Notes: generated by a model from the sequence alone, not told the origin. A stretch of 64,000 nt of DNA from Dietzia cinnamea NBRC 102147 (GCF_001571065.1 NZ_BCSW01000012.1:1-64000); one strand, 5' to 3'. Counted from the first letter of the stretch, positions 47,366 to 57,772 are shown. Program-made: numbers and translations.

Positions 47366-48654
47366 TGATCTCGGACCTGGTGGAGTCGACGACGACGAGC
47401 GTTGAGCAGCTCGCGTCGGTGTGCTGGTCGGAGGTGTCCGAGTCGGAGTTGCCTGTGGTGTTGCGGCGGCTGGAGGAGGTGTCCCGGCGTGTAGAGGCCA
47501 TCAGTGCTGCGGGGGCTGCGGAGGCGGCCGGCCGCGCGGAACGTGCGGGCCGGTCGGTGTCTTCGGCGGCGACGTCGCTGGGCAGGGATCTGGGGTTGAC
47601 GGCGGGGCAGTGCCGGGCCCGGATCGACGCCGGGCGCCGTCAAGGATCTCCCGCGATGGAGGCGCATCGACGGGGACGGATCACCGCCGGGCAGGAGCGG
47701 GCGATCGGTGAGGCGGTCGCCGAACTGCCCGAGGGTGCCCCCGATGAGGCGCGGGAGGATTTCTCCCGCCATCTGACGGGGTTGGCGCAGGCGGGGGCCA
47801 GCGTGCGGGCACTGACCGCGGCGGCGGCGAGGGAGTTGGCCAAGGCGGATCCGGGCCGGTTGGAGCGGCTGGAGGAGATGCAGCAGAAGCGGCGGGAGTT
47901 GCGGGCGCACCGGCCGGGTCTGGATGGGCTGGCGAGCATGGGGATCACGGCCGAGCCGCGCCTGCAAGCGCTGCTCGCGGCGGTGATCGCCCGGTTCGGC
48001 GGCCCGGGTCAGTGCATCGCCGCACCGGCGGATCCGGAGTCTGGTGGGCAGGCCGGCCCGGAGGCGTTGGCCGCGGACGACACGCGTACTGCGGGCCAGC
48101 GGGCCTATGACGCGCTGTGCCACGTGCTGGCTCTGGGCTTGGCGGTGGAGCCGGGGGCGAGCCGAGGGGTGGCGGCGATCGTGGTGCGCCTGACGCCGGA
48201 GCACATCGACGCGGTGGAGGCCGGTGAGCCCGGCGGGCTGGTCGACACGGACGGCGGGGTGCAGCTGAGCGCCGGGCAGGCGGTGTCGTTGGCGGGACGA
48301 CGCTCCTGGTTTCTGTCAGCACTGCGCGACGGGCGCGAGGAGCTGCGCCGAATCGATGTGGACCGGGGTCGGGATCGTCGGTTGGCCTCGGCGATGCAGC
48401 GGCTGGTGCTGTATGCCGCGCACGGTGGGTGTACCCATCCGGGGTGCGAGCAGCCGGCGGCACAGTGTCAGGGCCACCACGTGACGGACTGGTCGCGGGG
48501 CGGTCCCACGACGGTGTCGAACCTGGCGCTGGTGTGTCCTGTCCACCACGGGTGGATCGGTGACGGGCCCGGCCAGTGGCGCACGGTCCCGGACCCGGCA
48601 CGCCCCGGTATGCCCCGATGGATCCCACCCGGGATTCCGGCGAGGGCGGCGTGA
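47365..48654 (+). CDS. DUF222/HNH endonuclease (13E12 repeat family)
   Basis: This 429-aa protein has an N-terminal helical DUF222 domain (about residues 1-300, Ala/Arg/Glu-rich) and a C-terminal HNH nuclease domain: [25 protein letters not shown] with Cys pair, HH and Asp, then [10 protein letters not shown]. These genes are multicopy in many Mycobacteriales, and several mycobacterial members are in the LexA regulon (known). Codon use is more G-ending (GCG, GGG, CGG) than in the neighbours, where C-ending codons dominate, suggesting recent arrival. Function unresolved: candidates are SOS-linked nuclease or selfish element. Confidence 0.92.
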   Translation: MISDLVESTTTSVEQLASVCWSEVSESELPVVLRRLEEVSRRVEAISAAGAAEAAGRAERAGRSVSSAATSLGRDLGLTAGQCRARIDAGRRQGSPAMEAHRRGRITAGQERAIGEAVAELPEGAPDEAREDFSRHLTGLAQAGASVRALTAAAARELAKADPGRLERLEEMQQKRRELRAHRPGLDGLASMGITAEPRLQALLAAVIARFGGPGQCIAAPADPESGGQAGPEALAADDTRTAGQRAYDALCHVLALGLAVEPGASRGVAAIVVRLTPEHIDAVEAGEPGGLVDTDGGVQLSAGQAVSLAGRRSWFLSALRDGREELRRIDVDRGRDRRLASAMQRLVLYAAHGGCTHPGCEQPAAQCQGHHVTDWSRGGPTTVSNLALVCPVHHGWIGDGPGQWRTVPDPARPGMPRWIPPGIPARAA

Positions 48655-48790
48655 CCTCCTCACAGTTGGCAGGTGACCTGGCCGGGTCGGGCGCTGCGTG
48701 CCCGGGCCCCCGGCTGGCCAGCCGACTCGCGATCCCCCCGCGAGCGTCCGGTCACGCTGTCACCTGCGCCGTCGGCGAGCCACCGATCGG

Positions 48791-48804
48791 TAAGCTGGCC
48801 CGCA
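48791..48804 (+). promoter_or_regulatory. Leaderless -10 of proA
   Basis: TAAGCT (48791-48796) ends 7 nt before ATG 48804, with no Shine-Dalgarno between. Confidence 0.7.
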
Positions 48805-50108
48805 TGACCACCAGCCACGTCGACGCCCCCGACCTCGCCGGCCAGACGGACGCTGATCGGCCGGCCGCAGACCCGGTGCGCGACGCCGTCCACGGCGCCG
48901 CCCGTCGTGCCCGCGCCGCCTCGCGCGAGCTGGCGCTGCTGACTGCCGACCGGAAGAACGCGATGCTGCTCGCCGCGGCCGATGCTCTCGTGGCGGCGGA
49001 GTCGACGATCCTCGAGGCCAACGCGGCGGACATCGCCGAGCAGATCGAGGCCGGTACCGGAGAGGCCATGCTCGACCGGCTCCGCCTGACCGGCGACCGA
49101 ATCGAGGGCATTGCCGGCGGCCTGCGTCAGGTCGCCGGTCTGGCGGACCCGATTGGGACCGTCACCCGCGGGTCGACCCGGCCCAACGGACTCCAGCTCC
49201 GTCAGGTCCGCGTGCCGCTGGGCGTAGTGGGGATGATCTACGAAGGGCGTCCCAACGTGACCGTCGACGCGTTCGGTCTGGCCTTCAAGTCGGGCAACGC
49301 GGCGCTCCTCCGCGGCTCCCGCTCGGCACGCAACTCCAATGAGGCGCTCGTCGAGGTGCTGCGCGGGGTGCTCGCCGAGCACGACCTGCCCGTCGACGCC
49401 GCGCAACTGCTCCCCTCGGAGGACCGCTCGTCGGTCACCCACCTCATCCAGGCGCGCGGCCTCGTCGACGTCGTGATCCCCCGGGGAGGCGCGGGCCTCA
49501 TCCAGGCCGTGGTGGAGAACTCCAAGGTCCCCGCCATCGAGACCGGCACCGGCAACTGCCACCTCTACATCCACGGGGACGCCGACCTCGACGAGGCGAT
49601 CAGCCTCCTGCTCAACGGCAAGACCCGCCGCTGCAGCGTCTGCAACGCCACCGAGACGGTGCTGCTCGACGCCGCCCTGGGCGACGCCGCCGTGGACCGC
49701 GTCGTCGGCGCCCTCCGAACGGCCGGGGTCACCGTTCACGGGGACCGCGAGGGCCTCGTCCCCGCCGATGACGTTGACTGGGGCGAGGAGTACCTCAGCA
49801 TGGACATCGCCCTCAAGGTCGTCGACGGCGTCGAGGAGGCGATCGAGCACATCGCCCGCTGGTCGTCGGGCCACACCGAGGCCATCTCCACCCGCAGCAT
49901 CGACGTGGCCGACGAGTTCTGCGCCCGCGTCGACGCGGCGGCGGTGATGGTCAACGCCTCCACCGCCTGGACCGACGGGGAGATGTTCGGCTTCGGGGCC
50001 GAGATCGGTATCTCCACGCAGAAGCTCCACGCCCGCGGCCCCATGGGGCTCGAGGAGCTCACCAGCACGAAGTGGATCGCCCACGGCAAGGGGCACGTGC
50101 GGCCGTAA
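48804..50108 (+). CDS. proA: Gamma-glutamyl phosphate reductase
   Basis: This enzyme catalyses the second step of proline synthesis, reducing gamma-glutamyl phosphate with NADPH. The 434-aa aldehyde-dehydrogenase-fold protein has [50 protein letters not shown] and the catalytic Cys in [17 protein letters not shown]. The C-terminal ALDH motif [27 protein letters not shown] is intact. It has its own leaderless promoter, consistent with separation from proB. MoxR follows after 70 bp. Confidence 0.96.
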   Translation: MTTSHVDAPDLAGQTDADRPAADPVRDAVHGAARRARAASRELALLTADRKNAMLLAAADALVAAESTILEANAADIAEQIEAGTGEAMLDRLRLTGDRIEGIAGGLRQVAGLADPIGTVTRGSTRPNGLQLRQVRVPLGVVGMIYEGRPNVTVDAFGLAFKSGNAALLRGSRSARNSNEALVEVLRGVLAEHDLPVDAAQLLPSEDRSSVTHLIQARGLVDVVIPRGGAGLIQAVVENSKVPAIETGTGNCHLYIHGDADLDEAISLLLNGKTRRCSVCNATETVLLDAALGDAAVDRVVGALRTAGVTVHGDREGLVPADDVDWGEEYLSMDIALKVVDGVEEAIEHIARWSSGHTEAISTRSIDVADEFCARVDAAAVMVNASTAWTDGEMFGFGAEIGISTQKLHARGPMGLEELTSTKWIAHGKGHVRP

Positions 50109-50178
50109 GGCACCCGCGCCCGAGCAGGCCGCACCCGCGCGGTTCGCACCAGATCACCCCACCGAGAGGACCCGCCCC

Positions 50179-51060
50179 ATGGACCGAGCCCGCACCGGAC
50201 AACGACCTGCGTTCGAGAGCATCGACCACGTCATCGACGCCCTCGGCGAGCAGGGGTACCTGGCCGACCGGTCGACCGCGACGGTCGTCTACCTCGCCGA
50301 CCGGCTGGGCAAGCCGCTGCTCATCGAGGGCCCGGCGGGCGTCGGCAAGACGGAGCTGGCCAAGGCCGTCGCCGCCGCCACCGAGGCCGAACTCATCCGG
50401 CTGCAGTGCTACGAGGGCGTCGACGAGGCCCGTGCGCTCTACGAATGGAACCACGCCAAGCAGATCCTGCGGATACAGGCCGGGCAGGGCGAGGGCTGGG
50501 ATTCCACGCGCGATGACGTGTTCTCCGAGGAATTCCTCCTGTCGCGACCGCTGCTCACCGCGATCCGGCGCAGTGAGCCCACCGTGCTGCTGGTCGACGA
50601 GGTGGACAAGGCGGACATCGAGATCGAGGGCCTGCTGCTGGAGGTGCTCAGTGACTTCGCGGTGACCATCCCCGAGCTGGGGACGATCGAGGCGACCCGC
50701 CGGCCCTTCGCCGTGCTGACCTCCAACGCCGCCCGCGAGCTGTCCGAGGCGCTCAAGCGTCGCTGCCTCTACCTGCACCTGGACTTCCCGACGCCGGAGC
50801 TCGAGCGAAAGATCCTCGCGTCCCGGGTTCCCGAGCTGGACGACCGGCTGGCCGAACAGCTCGTGCGCGTCGTGGGGGTGCTGCGCGCCATGGCGCTGAA
50901 GAAGGTGCCGAGCGTGTCGGAGACGATCGACTGGGGCCGCACGCTCGTGGCGCTGGGCCTGGACACGATCGACGACGAGACCGTCCTGCAGACCCTCGGC
51001 GTGGTCCTCAAGCACCAGTCCGACCAGCTGCGTGCGGCCGCCGAGCTGCGGCTGAACTAG
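50179..51060 (+). CDS. MoxR-type AAA+ ATPase
   Basis: This 293-aa MoxR-family chaperone-like ATPase has Walker A EGPAGVGKTELAKAVA near residue 49, Walker B VLLVDEVDKAD near 147, sensor 1 AVLTSNAARE and an arginine finger in ALKRRCLYLHLDFP. MoxR proteins work with VWA-domain partners to insert cofactors or mature complexes. The next gene is such a partner, as in M. tuberculosis Rv2426c-Rv2425c (from memory). GAGAGGA lies upstream of the ATG. Confidence 0.93.
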   Translation: MDRARTGQRPAFESIDHVIDALGEQGYLADRSTATVVYLADRLGKPLLIEGPAGVGKTELAKAVAAATEAELIRLQCYEGVDEARALYEWNHAKQILRIQAGQGEGWDSTRDDVFSEEFLLSRPLLTAIRRSEPTVLLVDEVDKADIEIEGLLLEVLSDFAVTIPELGTIEATRRPFAVLTSNAARELSEALKRRCLYLHLDFPTPELERKILASRVPELDDRLAEQLVRVVGVLRAMALKKVPSVSETIDWGRTLVALGLDTIDDETVLQTLGVVLKHQSDQLRAAAELRLN

Positions 51061-51096
51061 CGTGCGGACGCTCGAGATGATCGGGGGGCGGGGGCG

Positions 51097-52527
51097 ATGA
51101 CCCAGAAGAGTCCGGGCGGTCTGTCCGGCCACCTCGTCGACTTCGTCGACGCACTGCGCCGCAAGGGCATCCCTGTCGGGCCCAGCGAGGCGGTCGACGC
51201 GGCCTCGGCGATGGTGCACGTCGACCTGCTCGACCGCGCCGCTCTGCGCGAGGCGCTGGCCTCGACGATCCTGCACAAGCCCACGCACCGCGGGGTGTTC
51301 GACCAGCTCTTCGATCTGTGGTTCCCGACCGCCGTCGGGGGTCACGCCGCGGGCGACGCGGTGACGCTCGAGGTGGAGATCCCGACCGACGATGACGGCA
51401 AGGTGGATCCCGACGCCCTCGACGAGCTCATCGCCTCGCTGCTTCTCGAGGACACCGACGAGTCGCGCGCCAAGGCCCGGGCGCTCGCCGAACTCCTCGT
51501 GGAACAGCTGGGCTCGTACGACTCGGTGAACGGCCCGCGCTACTCCGCCTACCAGGCATTGAGCCCGCTGGACACGAACTCGATCATGCAGAGGATCCTC
51601 GACGGGCTGCTCGGCGCGGATCCCTTCGACCCCGACGGTTCCAAGCGGCACGCGGAGAAGAGCGCGGCCGCCAACGCCGCGGCGGACCTGGTGCGTGGCT
51701 TCCTGCGCGAGGTCGCCGACGAGACGCGTCGCCGCACCGCTGAGACCGTGGGGCGGGATCGGGTGGCCCAGTACGCGGTCGGCCCGGCGGCCGAGCAGGT
51801 CGACTTCCTGCGCGCCAACGACCAGGATCTGCAGGCGCTCCGTCGGAGGGTCGGGCCACTGGCGCGCCAGCTCGGGAGTCGCCTGGCCGCGCGGCGGCGC
51901 CGCCACCGGCACGGTGCTATCGACATGCGCAAGACCATGCGTCGGTCGATGTCCACGGGAGGGGTCCCGGTCGAGCTGGTTCTGCGCAAGCCACGCCCGG
52001 CCCGCCCCGAGCTGGTGGTGCTGTGCGACGTGTCCGGGTCGGTCGCTGGTTTCAGCCACTTCACCCTCCAGCTGGTGCACTCGCTCCGCGAGCAGTTCTC
52101 CCGGGTGCGTGTCTTCGCCTTCGTCGACACCACCGACGAGGTGACCTCGTTCTTCGAATCGGGTTCCGACCTCGGCACGGCGATGAGCAGGATGGTGCGC
52201 GAGGCCGAGATCATCACCTATGACGGGCACTCCGACTACGGGCACGCTCTCGAGGGATTCGCCGACCGGTACGCCCATACGCTGACGAGGACGGGTTCGC
52301 TGCTCATCCTGGGGGATGGCCGCAACAACTACCGCGATCCCGCGGTCGAGGCGCTGGAGTTCGTCAGCGAGCGGGTCGGACACACCCACTGGCTGAACCC
52401 GGAACCACGGCGGCAGTGGGGGACCGGCGACTCGGCCGCCAAGTTGTACTCCCAGTACGTGCCGATGCACGAGTGCCGCAACGTCGAGCAGCTCACGGCG
52501 GTCGTATCCAGCCTGCTGCCCGTGTGA
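51097..52527 (+). CDS. VWA domain-containing protein (CoxE-like)
   Basis: This 476-aa CoxE-family protein has its VWA module in the last roughly 190 residues. The metal-ion-dependent adhesion site is [18 protein letters not shown] (DxSxS) near residue 308, with the third ligand likely in the TYDGHSDYG stretch. The N-terminal 270 residues are helical with a basic linker ([18 protein letters not shown]). It pairs with the MoxR ATPase 36 bp upstream. In carbon-monoxide dehydrogenase clusters CoxD/CoxE mature the Mo-Cu site; whether this pair serves the Mo enzyme at 59561 is speculative. Confidence 0.88.
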   Translation: MTQKSPGGLSGHLVDFVDALRRKGIPVGPSEAVDAASAMVHVDLLDRAALREALASTILHKPTHRGVFDQLFDLWFPTAVGGHAAGDAVTLEVEIPTDDDGKVDPDALDELIASLLLEDTDESRAKARALAELLVEQLGSYDSVNGPRYSAYQALSPLDTNSIMQRILDGLLGADPFDPDGSKRHAEKSAAANAAADLVRGFLREVADETRRRTAETVGRDRVAQYAVGPAAEQVDFLRANDQDLQALRRRVGPLARQLGSRLAARRRRHRHGAIDMRKTMRRSMSTGGVPVELVLRKPRPARPELVVLCDVSGSVAGFSHFTLQLVHSLREQFSRVRVFAFVDTTDEVTSFFESGSDLGTAMSRMVREAEIITYDGHSDYGHALEGFADRYAHTLTRTGSLLILGDGRNNYRDPAVEALEFVSERVGHTHWLNPEPRRQWGTGDSAAKLYSQYVPMHECRNVEQLTAVVSSLLPV

Positions 52528-52578
52528 GCGTCCGGGGCGGCGGGGAGCGGCAGACGAGTACGCGGCACCCCGGCCCGA

Positions 52579-52593
52579 TAGACTCGGTGACCA
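52579..52593 (+). promoter_or_regulatory. Probable leaderless -10 of nadD
   Basis: TAGACT (52579-52584) ends 8 nt before ATG 52593. No Shine-Dalgarno is visible. Confidence 0.5.
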
Positions 52594-53309
52594 TGACCAC
52601 GACGGGAACCGCCGACGGCTCGCGGCGCCGCATCGGAGTGATGGGCGGAACCTTCGACCCGATCCATCACGGTCACCTCGTGGCGGCCAGCGAGGTGGCT
52701 CATCGGTTCGATCTCGACGACGTCGTGTTCGTCCCCACGGGTGAGCCGTGGCAGAAGCGCACTCGGGAGGTGTCCCCGGCCGAGGACCGCTATCTCATGA
52801 CCGTCATCGCGACGGCCTCTAATCCGCGCTTCTCTGTCAGCCGCGTGGACATCGACCGCCGGGGGCCGACCTACACGGTCGACACCCTCAAGGATCTGCT
52901 CCGTCAGCACCCGGAGACCGAGCTGTTCTTCATCACCGGCGCTGACGCGTTGGAGAAGATTCTGACCTGGCGCGGCTGGGAGGAGATGTTCGAACTCGCC
53001 ACGTTCGTCGGCGTCTCCCGTCCCGGTTTCGAGTTGTCCGACACCCATCTCACCGAGATCGAGAACGGGCGGGTCTACCTGCTCGAGATCCCCGCCCTGG
53101 CGATCTCGTCCACCGAGTGCCGCCGCCGTGCGGCCGACGGCGCCCCCGTCTGGTACCTCGTACCCGACGGCGTCGTGCAGTACATCGCCAAGCGCAACCT
53201 CTACCGGCCGGAGGGCTCCACCCGCCTGGACGGCACCCCAGTAGCGACGGCCCCGGTGCACCGGGTCCCCGTCCCCATCGATTCGCACCCCGAGGAGAAC
53301 CCCCTGTGA
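52593..53309 (+). CDS. nadD: Nicotinate-nucleotide adenylyltransferase
   Basis: This 238-aa enzyme makes deamido-NAD from nicotinate mononucleotide and ATP. The nucleotidyl-transferase motif is [16 protein letters not shown] (near 18), and the C-terminal ISSTECRRR corresponds to ISSTx[19 protein letters not shown] is conserved. The last 30 residues (SHPEENPL end) are an extra tail. The stop overlaps the rsfS GTG by 4 bp. Confidence 0.95.
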   Translation: MTTTGTADGSRRRIGVMGGTFDPIHHGHLVAASEVAHRFDLDDVVFVPTGEPWQKRTREVSPAEDRYLMTVIATASNPRFSVSRVDIDRRGPTYTVDTLKDLLRQHPETELFFITGADALEKILTWRGWEEMFELATFVGVSRPGFELSDTHLTEIENGRVYLLEIPALAISSTECRRRAADGAPVWYLVPDGVVQYIAKRNLYRPEGSTRLDGTPVATAPVHRVPVPIDSHPEENPL

Positions 53310-53749
53310 CCGCAAGCCCCGAGGCCGTGGAGATGGCCGCCGTCGCCGCCCGCGCCGCAGATGACAAGCTGGCGACCGACATCGTCGTCATCGACGTCTC
53401 CGACCAACTCGTCATCACCGACTGCTTCGTCCTGGCGTCCGCGGACAACGAGCGTCAGGTGAACTCCGTCGTCGAGGAGATCGAGGACAAGCTCCGCGAG
53501 GCCGGACACAAGCCACTGCGCCGTGAGGGCACCCGCGAGGGTCGGTGGGCCCTGCTCGACTACAACGAGCTCGTCGTGCACGTCCAGCATGTCGACGAGC
53601 GCGACTACTACTCGCTCGACCGGTTGTGGAAGGACTGCCCCGTCGTGGAGATCGAGGGCGTCGAGACGTCGCGGCGCTCGGATACCGCCGCCGGCGGGGC
53701 CGATGACTCGCTCGCCCCGGAGGAGCCACAGCGGGATCAGGAGCTCTGA
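53306..53749 (+). CDS. rsfS: Ribosomal silencing factor RsfS
   Basis: This 147-aa protein binds L14 on the 50S subunit and blocks subunit joining in poor nutrient conditions. The core is [33 protein letters not shown], with [30 protein letters not shown] after it. The C-terminal 30 residues are acidic and Gly-rich, beyond the conserved domain. The overlap with nadD is the usual arrangement. gpgP follows 8 bp later. Confidence 0.95.
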   Translation: MTASPEAVEMAAVAARAADDKLATDIVVIDVSDQLVITDCFVLASADNERQVNSVVEEIEDKLREAGHKPLRREGTREGRWALLDYNELVVHVQHVDERDYYSLDRLWKDCPVVEIEGVETSRRSDTAAGGADDSLAPEEPQRDQEL

Positions 53750-53757
53750 ACTCCTCG

Positions 53758-54456
53758 GTGACCCGACGTCTCATCCTGCTGCGTCACGGCCAGACGCATT
53801 ACAACGCCTCGCTGCGGATGCAGGGGCAGTTGGACACCGAACTCAGTGAGCTCGGGGTCCGGCAGGCGCACGCCGTCGGCCGGGCGTTGGCGCCCCGACG
53901 GCCGTGGACGATCTTGTCCTCGGATCTTCAGCGTGCGCACGAGACGGCGAAGGCGCTGGCGTCCGAGGTGGGACTGGACGTCGTCACCGACCCGCGGCTG
54001 CGCGAGACGAACCTGGGGACCTGGCAGGGGATGAGCCACTCCGAGGTCGACGAGCAGTGGCCGGGCGCGCGACTGCGCTGGCGCAGCAGTCCGCGCTGGT
54101 CACCGCCGAACGGGGAGAGCCGCATCGAGGTGGCGCGTCGTACCCGCGAGGTCGTCGACGAGCTCGTCGAGTCGTCGCCGGAGTGGGGGGAGCACCCGGC
54201 CGTGATCGTCGCGCACGGAGGCGCCATCGCGGCGCTGACCGGGGCACTGCTCGAACTGCCCGTGGAGCACTACCCGATGTTCAACGGGCTCGGCAACACC
54301 TGCTGGGTGCAGTTGTCCGCCCACCCGCGCACCGCGAATCCGGACGAGTCGCACGCCGAACCGGAGGTCGCGCCCACCACTGACGCGGCTCGGGCCCTGC
54401 TGTGGCGCCTGGACCAGTGGAACGCGGGGATCACACCGCCGGTGGACGCCCCGTGA
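53758..54456 (+). CDS. gpgP: Histidine phosphatase, glucosyl-3-phosphoglycerate phosphatase type
   Basis: This 232-aa phosphoglycerate-mutase-fold phosphatase has the catalytic His in LLRHGQTHYNASLRMQGQLD, Arg in SSDLQRAHETAKAL, and the second His in VAHGGAIAAL. By synteny with Rv2419c it removes phosphate from glucosyl-3-phosphoglycerate to give glucosylglycerate, a precursor of methylglucose lipopolysaccharide. Substrate is inferred from position. The GTG start is 8 bp after rsfS; the stop overlaps degV by 4 bp. Confidence 0.88.
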   Translation: MTRRLILLRHGQTHYNASLRMQGQLDTELSELGVRQAHAVGRALAPRRPWTILSSDLQRAHETAKALASEVGLDVVTDPRLRETNLGTWQGMSHSEVDEQWPGARLRWRSSPRWSPPNGESRIEVARRTREVVDELVESSPEWGEHPAVIVAHGGAIAALTGALLELPVEHYPMFNGLGNTCWVQLSAHPRTANPDESHAEPEVAPTTDAARALLWRLDQWNAGITPPVDAP

Positions 54457-55283
54457 CGGTCCGACTGGTCACCGACTCCTGCGCGGACCTGCCAGCCGCG
54501 TGGGTCCGCGACTTCGGCATCACGGTCGTGCCGCTGCACGTCGTGCAGGAGGACGACAAGGCCGTCTCCACCGCAGCGGTGACCCCAGACGAACTCGCGG
54601 CCAACTATGCCGACCTCCTCGCCGACCCGGACTGCACGGGCGTCGTCTCGGTGCACCTGTCCAAGGAACTGTCGCGGACCTGGCAGTCGGCCAGCGACGC
54701 CGCCACCCGCTTCGGCGGCCGTGTCCTCGTCTCCGACTCCCGGGGGGCGGGGATGGCCTTCGGCGCCGCGGTCGCCCAGTGCGCGTGGGCCGCGAACAAC
54801 GGGCTCGGGCTGTCGGCGACCTACGACCTCGCCGCGCGTCTGTGCCGGGGCGCCTCGACCTACGCCGCCCTCGAGTCGCTCGAATACCTACGGCGGGGCG
54901 GCCGGATCAGCGCCCTGGCCGCGATCTTCGGCAGCGCGCTGGCGATGCGTCCGGTGATCGTCCTGCGGTCGGGATCGGTTGACCTCGCCGCGAAGGCGCG
55001 CACCACCACGAAGGCCCATGAACGCCTCCGCGCGCTGCTTCGCGACGACCTCGCCCGCGGTGACGTCCTGGTCGTCATCCACCACCATGAGGCGGCGGAA
55101 CGGGCCGGGGAGATGGCCTCGGAGATCCGCAAGCAGACCCCGTTCCCGGAACGCGTCATCATCGTCGAATTCGACGAGGTCCTCGCGTGGCATCTGGGCC
55201 CGGGAACAGTGGGGGTGTCGGTGACAGACCTCGTGGACACCGAATTCCCCATCCCGTCCCCCTCTCCACAGGACGCGGACTGA
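54453..55283 (+). CDS. DegV-family fatty-acid-binding protein
   Basis: This 276-aa DegV protein (FakB-like) typically binds a fatty acid for phosphorylation by a FakA kinase. It has TDSCADLPAAWVRDFGITVVPLHV at the N-terminus, SVHLSKELSRTWQSA (lipid-binding loop), and LESLEYLRRGGRIS in the middle. No FakA homolog is in the window. The GTG overlaps the gpgP stop. It is conserved here in Mycobacteriales (Rv2417c, from memory). Physiological ligand not shown. Confidence 0.92.
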   Translation: MTVRLVTDSCADLPAAWVRDFGITVVPLHVVQEDDKAVSTAAVTPDELAANYADLLADPDCTGVVSVHLSKELSRTWQSASDAATRFGGRVLVSDSRGAGMAFGAAVAQCAWAANNGLGLSATYDLAARLCRGASTYAALESLEYLRRGGRISALAAIFGSALAMRPVIVLRSGSVDLAAKARTTTKAHERLRALLRDDLARGDVLVVIHHHEAAERAGEMASEIRKQTPFPERVIIVEFDEVLAWHLGPGTVGVSVTDLVDTEFPIPSPSPQDAD

Positions 55284-55321
55284 GGACCGCGTTCCGGAGC
55301 GGATGGGGGCGGGTGCCGGTC

Positions 55322-55335
55322 TAGCGTCGCGCCCA
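55322..55335 (+). promoter_or_regulatory. Leaderless -10 of comEA
   Basis: TAGCGT (55322-55327) ends 7 nt before ATG 55335, without a Shine-Dalgarno. Confidence 0.6.
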
Positions 55336-56336
55336 TGCGAACCGAGACCCGGGCCCGTCCCGCCGATCCCGAGCGGGACCCGGCGCGGGCGGCCGCGTTA
55401 CAGCGACTGGCCGGTGCGCTCGCGCCAGAGCCGGTCGGTCGGAATTGTGAGCCGGCGGTCGCGGAGTCGGCCCGGGTTCCGTGGGCGGAACCCGATCCGG
55501 ACGGAGCCCGGCCGGAGCGCTTCCCCGCCGAGGACCCGGACATCGCCGCATGGGCCGACCCGCCGTGGTGGGCCCGCATCAGATGGGCACCCGATCGTCT
55601 CGCGGGAGTCGCGCTGGTGGTCGTGGTCCTCGCCCTCGGGGCGTTCTCCGTGCACCGGCTGCTCGCCGCCGTCCCCGCGGGTCCGCCCGTTCCCGAGCTG
55701 CCGCTGGCGGCGTCGGACGCGAAGTCGGTGGGCGGCGGCCCGGCCCCCACGCCGTCCGCGCCGACCACGTCCGCGACGGCGGCCGCGACGGCGGCCGCGG
55801 GGGCGGCCGCGGGAGCCGGCCCGGACGCCGCGGAAGGCCCACTCGTCGTCTCCGTGGTCGGCCTGGTCGGGCGCAGTGGGCTGGTCACCCTCACGCCCGG
55901 CGCCCGGGTCGCCGACGCACTCGACAGTGCCGGCGGTGTCCTCGAGGGCGGGGACCGGGAGGGGCTCAACCTCGCGCGCAGGGTCGCCGACGGCGAGCAG
56001 ATCCTCGTCGGTCTGGCCCCCGGGCCCGACGGGCCGAGGGGGCCGCGGAGCGACATCGTCGGTCCCGGCCCCGCCCAACCCCCCGCCGCCCCGGGCGCCC
56101 CGGCGGCCGGAGCTCCCGCGCCGGCACCCGCCGGAGCGGGTGCCGGGCCGGTCGATCTCAACACCGCTGACGCCGCCGCCCTGGAGTCCCTGCCCGGGGT
56201 CGGGCCGGTCACCGCCTCGGCGATCCTCGCGTGGCGGTCGGCCAACGGCGTGTTCACCAGCGTCGACCAGTTGGTCGAGGTCGACGGGATAGGCCCGGCG
56301 ACGCTGGCGAAGTTGCGCCCCCTGGTGACGGTGTGA
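55335..56336 (+). CDS. comEA: ComEA-type DNA-binding membrane protein
   Basis: This 333-aa protein has a cytoplasmic N-terminus of about 90 residues and one transmembrane helix (LAGVALVVVVLALGAFSV, about 88-106). An Ala/Thr/Pro linker follows, then an SLBB-like domain (PLVVSVVGLVGRSGLVTLTPG, about 172-222), a Pro/Ala/Gly linker and a C-terminal helix-hairpin-helix domain (VDLNTADAAALESLPGVGP, about 272-333). It binds incoming DNA at the cell surface in competent bacteria; competence has not been shown here. It ends overlapping comEC by 4 bp. Confidence 0.92.
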   Translation: MRTETRARPADPERDPARAAALQRLAGALAPEPVGRNCEPAVAESARVPWAEPDPDGARPERFPAEDPDIAAWADPPWWARIRWAPDRLAGVALVVVVLALGAFSVHRLLAAVPAGPPVPELPLAASDAKSVGGGPAPTPSAPTTSATAAATAAAGAAAGAGPDAAEGPLVVSVVGLVGRSGLVTLTPGARVADALDSAGGVLEGGDREGLNLARRVADGEQILVGLAPGPDGPRGPRSDIVGPGPAQPPAAPGAPAAGAPAPAPAGAGAGPVDLNTADAAALESLPGVGPVTASAILAWRSANGVFTSVDQLVEVDGIGPATLAKLRPLVTV

Positions 56337-57772
56337 CCGATCCGCAGCCTCGGGCGCCGGCCCACGCGGCGCCTGGGATGCCGGCGGCCCGCGACCTGCG
56401 GCTGGTGGTGCCCACGCTCGCGGTGTTCGTCGCCACCGCTGCGACTGTCGCCCTCCGCCCCGCTGTCGCGGCCGCCCTCGCGGTGGTGCTGCTGGCCGCC
56501 GCCGTGGTGTCCGCGGCGTGGTCGACGGGCGCGGGCGGCCGATCGAGGACCGACCGCGTCGCACTCGGGGTGGTGGCGTTGGCGTGCGCGGTCGGTGCGG
56601 TCGCGGCGGGGGCCCAGGCGGCGCGGACGTACGCGCTGGCCGCGCACCCGCTGGTCGATCTGGTGGGTGCCCGCACCGGCGTGGAGGCGGTGGTGACCGG
56701 GTTCGACAGGCCGGTCCGCAGCGGCGGGGTCATGGTGCCCGTGCGGGTCGAGGCCACCGGGACGGGCACCGCGGCGCGCCGCGGCGAGCTCGACGTGGTG
56801 CTCCTCGCGCGGGAGGGCTGGCGGGGCCTGCCGCCGGGGACCCGGGTCACCACTTCGGTGACGGTGCTGGAGCCCCGATCGGTCGGCGAGCCGCCGGGCC
56901 TCCGGGCTCTCGCGCCACCCCGGATCACCGGTCCTCCGGGCTGGAGCGGGCGGGTCCCGGCGGCGGTACGGCACCGTTTCCGCGAGGTGTCCGACCGGGC
57001 CCTGCCCGCCGGGTCCGCGGGCCTGCTGCCCTCGTTCGTACTCGGCGACGAGAGCGGCGTGTCGGTCGAGACACGGGACGAGTTCCGCGCGTCCGGGCTC
57101 GCGCATCTCGCCGCCGTCTCGGGCGCCAACACGACCTACGTCGTCGGAGCGGTGCTGCTCGCGGCCGCCGCGGCAGGTGTCGGTCGTCGTGGTCGCCTCC
57201 TGGCCGCGGCCCTCGCATTGGCCGGGTTCGTCGCGGTGGTCGGCCCGGAGCCGGCCGTGCTGCGCGCGGCGGGGACGGGGGCGATCGGCCTGGCCGCACT
57301 GGGCGCGCGCCGCACAGGTAGGCCCCTGGCGGCGCTGGCGGCGATCGTCCTCCTCGTCGCACTCCTCGACCCCGCGACGGCGACGGGGGCGGGTTTCGTT
57401 CTGTCGGTGTCCGCGACGGCCGCGCTGGTGGTGGCCGCGAGACCAGTGGCCCAGCGGCTCCGCCGACCGTGGATTCCCGGCCCCGCCGCCGACGTCCTGG
57501 CGGTCTGCCTGGTCGCGCACGTGGCCACGCTCCCGATCCTCGTGGCCTCCGGGCTCGGGTCCGGGCCGTGGGCGCTACCCGCGAACATCGCGGTCGCCCC
57601 CGCGGTGCCGGTCGTGACGGTGCTGGGCACCGCGGCCGCCGCGCTCGGCCCGCTGTGGCAGGGCGGGGCCGTGGCGCTGGCCGCGGCGTGCGCGCCCGCG
57701 CTGTGGTGGCTCGACACCGTCGCCGGCGTCGCTGCCGGCCTGCCCGGCTCGCCGACGGTCACGCCCGCGTGA
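56333..57772 (+). CDS. comEC: ComEC/Rec2-type membrane protein
   Basis: This 479-aa polytopic protein has about ten hydrophobic segments. A soluble OB-fold-like section (about residues 95-205) sits between the first helices and the ComEC core (HLAAVSGANTTYVVGAVLL near 253). The C-terminal metallo-beta-lactamase domain of full ComEC is absent; the same short form occurs in mycobacteria, so it is not a truncation. It would form the DNA-uptake channel. holA is expected next (from memory of M. tuberculosis) but a helicase on the other strand follows; the two stops overlap by 14 bp. Confidence 0.92.
   Translation: MTDPQPRAPAHAAPGMPAARDLRLVVPTLAVFVATAATVALRPAVAAALAVVLLAAAVVSAAWSTGAGGRSRTDRVALGVVALACAVGAVAAGAQAARTYALAAHPLVDLVGARTGVEAVVTGFDRPVRSGGVMVPVRVEATGTGTAARRGELDVVLLAREGWRGLPPGTRVTTSVTVLEPRSVGEPPGLRALAPPRITGPPGWSGRVPAAVRHRFREVSDRALPAGSAGLLPSFVLGDESGVSVETRDEFRASGLAHLAAVSGANTTYVVGAVLLAAAAAGVGRRGRLLAAALALAGFVAVVGPEPAVLRAAGTGAIGLAALGARRTGRPLAALAAIVLLVALLDPATATGAGFVLSVSATAALVVAARPVAQRLRRPWIPGPAADVLAVCLVAHVATLPILVASGLGSGPWALPANIAVAPAVPVVTVLGTAAAALGPLWQGGAVALAAACAPALWWLDTVAGVAAGLPGSPTVTPA

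Noticed and set aside
56333-57772. comEC as a 3'-truncated pseudogene
   Set aside because: The absence of the metallo-beta-lactamase domain is the normal short form in Mycobacteriales.
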